Origin: Owenia fusiformis
Taxonomy: Eukaryota > Annelida > Polychaeta > Sabellida > Oweniidae
Assembly: GCA_903813345.2 (NCBI GenBank)
Contig: CAIIXF020000012.1
Coordinates: 20,221,520-20,281,519, forward strand
Direction of reading: 5' to 3'
DNA: 60,000 bases
Numbering within the stretch: position 1 is the stretch's first letter; each line of letters starts with the position of its first letter. Both the position numbers and the translations under genes were made by a program. Of the stretch, positions 57,163 to 60,000 are shown piece by piece. The notes below the pieces were generated by a model. That model saw only the letters and a program-made list of their open reading frames with translations, made no database searches and was not told the DNA's origin.

Positions 57163-59650
57163 CTGCAAGTAGAGGATTCAAGTAAAGGAGGATTCAAATA
57201 GAGGAGGATACACTTAACTAAACTAGGGTCTGTTACTTGGAAATCCTTAGTGTTCCTATTTATAAAGGTAGTTTAATGAATCATGGATCCTGATATTTCT
57301 GAGTTATGTGGAATAATTTGAACTGTTGTCTGAGGTTTTCATTTGTACAAACAGTAATCAACAAGAGATATACACTGAAGAGCGGGTATTATATCAATGA
57401 ATAAATACTGCAGGGCTAGGCAAAACAATTGACTGAAGGGAGTGACATGACTGAAGGGTTCAAATGATTTTGAGAAGAAACACTCTTGAGAAAGGCAGGC
57501 ACTTATAAGGTTTCAAAAGGAAAGGGTATATCTCATTTGTTAAACTTGTTCAAATAGAAAGGATGTAAACTACATGCGTATCAAAGCAGATCTTACATAT
57601 ACATGGCTCCAGATATTGTTCCTTATGCAAGAAGGAAGGGAAATAGTGAATGATATCTGGAGCTCTGTATTCAGAAGATGTCATATTAAAGCACTCTAAG
57701 AATTTTAAATAAATAGTACTATATTCCAGATTCTAGTTTTCACTGACTGAGTCAACATACTGACATAGGTAGGAACATTATAGTGATTGTTAAAGAACAC
57801 TAAATAACTAGAAAAACACTATTAAGAACACTATATAACTAAAGAAGGCATAAACATGCATTATGTCACCACCTGCCATTTGTCACAGATGCCAACCACT
57901 GTTACAGATGCCAAATACTGTTACAAACACTGAGTGCCAAACGCTGTTAAAGATGCCAAACATCGGCCAAAAAAGTTGGAGACTTTAACAATATGTCACC
58001 ACTTTTGGTGGTGACATATAAAAAACTCATTAAACATGAAATCATAAATGGATAAATATGAATAGTAAAAAGGAAATTTAAGTCAACCTATGAACCCAAT
58101 TATCTGGATACCTCTTTTACTGTTCTGAGATTCTGAAGCCAAAACTAAAGCTAAAGGTAAACATTCACTTTCTTTCTAAAAACGTTTATGTTCAATTGAT
58201 CACATTAAATTAATATTAAAACTGGTAGTTCATGTATATTGTATATACTTTCAAATGGTGAAATCGAAAATTCAACCCAAGATTCAATTTTGAAGGAAAA
58301 TTACCCGATGCTTTTATTCATTATGTATGCTATAACTTACTTAGGTGTAGATATAGACCGATGTATAACTTTTGGGTTAATATTGTTCTTTACTCTCCTC
58401 CTTGAGATTCCATTACGTCCCCTCCCAGGACCTCTTGTGATTGACAGCTCGCCTAAACCTAAGCCCCGCCCACTTCCTCCTAATCCCCGCCCACTTGATG
58501 CAGACTTTGTACTGCTTGATGATTCGCTACTTCCCCGAGATCTCGTCCTGATATAATGTGGTGAGCGTCCTCGAGAAGATCTTGTACTGCTGCTGTTACT
58601 CCTGGGGGTGGAGGGCCGTGAATTTGGGGTTTCTAGGGGTAAGATTGGTGATAAACGTGGAGGTGATGGGGTGCATTCACGTTGTCTCTTTTTCCCACGC
58701 TTGGGTTTGCCTGGAGTTGCACTACGACGTCCCTGTAAACAAATATACATTTTGTTAACTTTATTACACTACTGCCAAAATCAAGTCCAAAAGATTTTTG
58801 AACTATCTCGTAACAAGATCATATATGACACCATTATTAAGTACCCAGCAACAGCATGATTCAGTGCTTTAATTTTATGTGAATAGAGTTTTAGTTATGA
58901 GTCAAGTGCGTACATTTTGAAAAATTGGGCTTTTTCACATATAGAAAATTGTAGTGGGCCATTAGCCTAATTACTAGGCCAGTGGCCATTTTTAGGCATC
59001 TTTGGTTCATAATACTACTAATGCAGAATATAATATAACCTTAAAAAGGAAGTAACCAAACTCACATCAGCAAACACATGGTCCTCTCCCACTCCTACAC
59101 CTGAGTCTGACCCCTGAAACACAAGTAATCAAAGTCATGAAAACTGAAATATATTTGGTTTTGAAAATACCTAATACCTACTATATACCTAATACCTACT
59201 ATATATATATACTATATATACCTACTAAAGCCACTCCAATAAGTTTAGGGGAACAATGCCATTCGACCTGTGAAACTGGAAACTAACTTCATGCACCAGG
59301 TAATTATATGTACACTTCTTTAAATCCTGCCTAGTTGTACAAGTACCTGTACACATTCAGTGCACATTCTGTACATTCATAGTTACCCCATACACTGATA
59401 GAATTACCTGTGCACAAAATATAAAATTACTTGTACACTTAGAGAATTACCTGTACAGAATTACCATACACTTATTTCATTACCTGCACACTTATTGCAT
59501 TACCTGCACACTTATTGCATTACCTGCACACTTATAGAAGCAGAGTCACCACTCTCATCAGGGTCTTCAATACAAATATAAATCTGTTGTAAAACTTCAA
59601 CAGCATCAGGTAGTGAACTTAGTCTGTTTTCTCTATTCTCTATCATTTGT
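56685..59650 (-). CDS. Unrecognised Ser/Arg-rich protein, last four exons (5' end beyond window)
   Basis: Minus-strand exons: 59524-59650, 59066-59113, 58341-58732 and 56685-57162, with matching phases (0, 0, 2) and a TGA at 56685-56687; 1045 nt in the window. The first piece has an acidic helix (SSLPDAVEVLQQIYICIED), then GSDSGVGVGEDHVFAD. Next comes a basic stretch with GRRSATPGKPKRGKKRQREC, many SP/TP sites, RSSRGRSPHYIRTRSRGSS and Gly/Arg runs. The last exon has LKRTRSQSMCVNAPPLSQHL, an acidic DSDIDDE, SPRVTRSASSSK and a C-terminal GFKVVKGIYNKLCDGLSKF. The composition suggests a phosphorylated, largely disordered nuclear protein. I do not recognise the family. It is convergent with the kinesin. 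Confidence 0.75.
57163..58340 (-). other. Intron of the right-hand gene
   Basis: Contains a short degenerate duplication (ACTGTTACAGATGCCAA, about 57895-57960) and a perfect 12-bp hairpin ATATGTCACCAC/GTGGTGACATAT at 57991-58019. Otherwise unremarkable. Confidence 0.5.
58341..58732 (-). CDS. Right-hand gene, Ser/Arg-rich exon
   Basis: Acceptor tttgtttacag, donor CCTAA|GTAAGT. Encodes GRRSATPGKPKRGKKRQREC through KVIHRSISTP. Phase 0 start, phase 2 end, fitting the terminal exon. Confidence 0.8.
59066..59113 (-). CDS. Right-hand gene, 48-bp exon
   Basis: Encodes exactly 16 residues, GSDSGVGVGEDHVFAD, between acceptor ttgtgtttcag and donor GAT|GTGAGT. Phase 0 at both ends, so it could be skipped without a frameshift. 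Confidence 0.72.
59478..59537 (-). repeat. 20-bp tandem copies of a splice donor
   Basis: On the minus strand AAGTGTGCAG|GTAATG at the exon end is followed by two further 20-bp copies inside the intron (CATTACCTGCACACTTATTG on +, at 59478 and 59498; the exon copy is at 59518). Use of a downstream donor would add GTA ATG CAA TAA, an early stop. Diverged similar pieces extend to about 59380. Confidence 0.85.
59524..59650 (-). CDS. Right-hand gene, most upstream exon in window
   Basis: Acceptor tatttccag, then MIENRENRLSSLPDAVEVLQ and EDPDESGDSASISVQ. Donor CAG|GTAATG, phase 0. The start codon of the gene lies beyond the right edge or in an exon not seen; 59651-60000 shows nothing recognisable. 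Confidence 0.75.
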
Positions 59651-60000
59651 CTGGAAATAAAATATACATCATTTACTCACAATGTTACTCTATGTGGCCC
59701 TAACTATGTATGGTGTAGAACTTATCAGCAACTCAATCTGTTTTCTCTATTATCCATTTAGATAATAAAACATGTTTACATTATTACATACAAAAGCAAT
59801 GACATATTTCAGGCGCATAACCAGACATACGCAAGGGACTACTCAGTTGCGTCCCCTAAATGATGGAACAAAAAATAAATTGTTGTAAAAAATACATTAC
59901 ACAGTCTGATATCGCTAAGAAAGCACTATTTAAGGTCTAAAGTCAAAATTTTTTTGGGGAACATGCCTCCATACACCCCTAGTTTTGTTTGGCATTCTAC

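Overview
This is a nuclear genomic window from an animal, most likely a marine invertebrate; I cannot name the clade. The evidence is spliced genes with GT-AG introns, AT-rich introns, many small inverted-repeat transposons and many minisatellites. Two recognisable metazoan genes anchor the window: an integrin alpha chain and a KIF12-type kinesin.

Layout. 1-2402 has no recognisable gene. An integrin alpha subunit lies in one uninterrupted frame at 2403-5561 (+). From 11015 to 46628 (+) there is a KIF12-like kinesin in at least 16 coding exons: most of the motor domain, then coiled coil, then a disordered Pro-rich tail. Its first exon or exons, with the start codon and motor strand beta1, were not found. 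Within its 6.2-kb last visible intron, on the opposite strand, lies a complete four-exon secreted-protein gene (45913 down to 41929): signal peptide, coiled coil, WAP four-disulfide core, and a Gly/Pro/Ser-rich tail. From 46629 to 56684 the window is mainly mobile-element debris, including a large palindrome with younger elements inserted in it. At the right edge, 59650 down to 56685 (-), are the last four exons of an unrecognised Ser/Arg-rich, probably nuclear protein, convergent with the kinesin.

Repeats. KIF12 introns hold a nested foldback transposon (17926-21285), a TIR element full of CCGTAAAA repeats (24948-26884), a pogo/Tigger-like element with TA target duplication (27578-28885), three inverted-repeat elements flanked by TTAA, a small MITE family in three copies, and a 5'-truncated retroposed insert with a 15-bp target duplication.

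The most unusual theme is that several tandem arrays are built from splice junctions. Seventeen copies of a 93-bp unit each carry a 3' splice site, 42 in-frame coding bases of the kinesin motor and a GTAAGA donor-like site. A second, unrelated 93-bp array carries an acceptor-like site, 21 bases and GTAAGC. Smaller duplications copy an exon start at 30282/30335, an exon end at 46606-46800, and a donor of the right-hand gene at 59478-59537.

All calls come from reading the sequence and from remembered family motifs; no search or alignment program was run.
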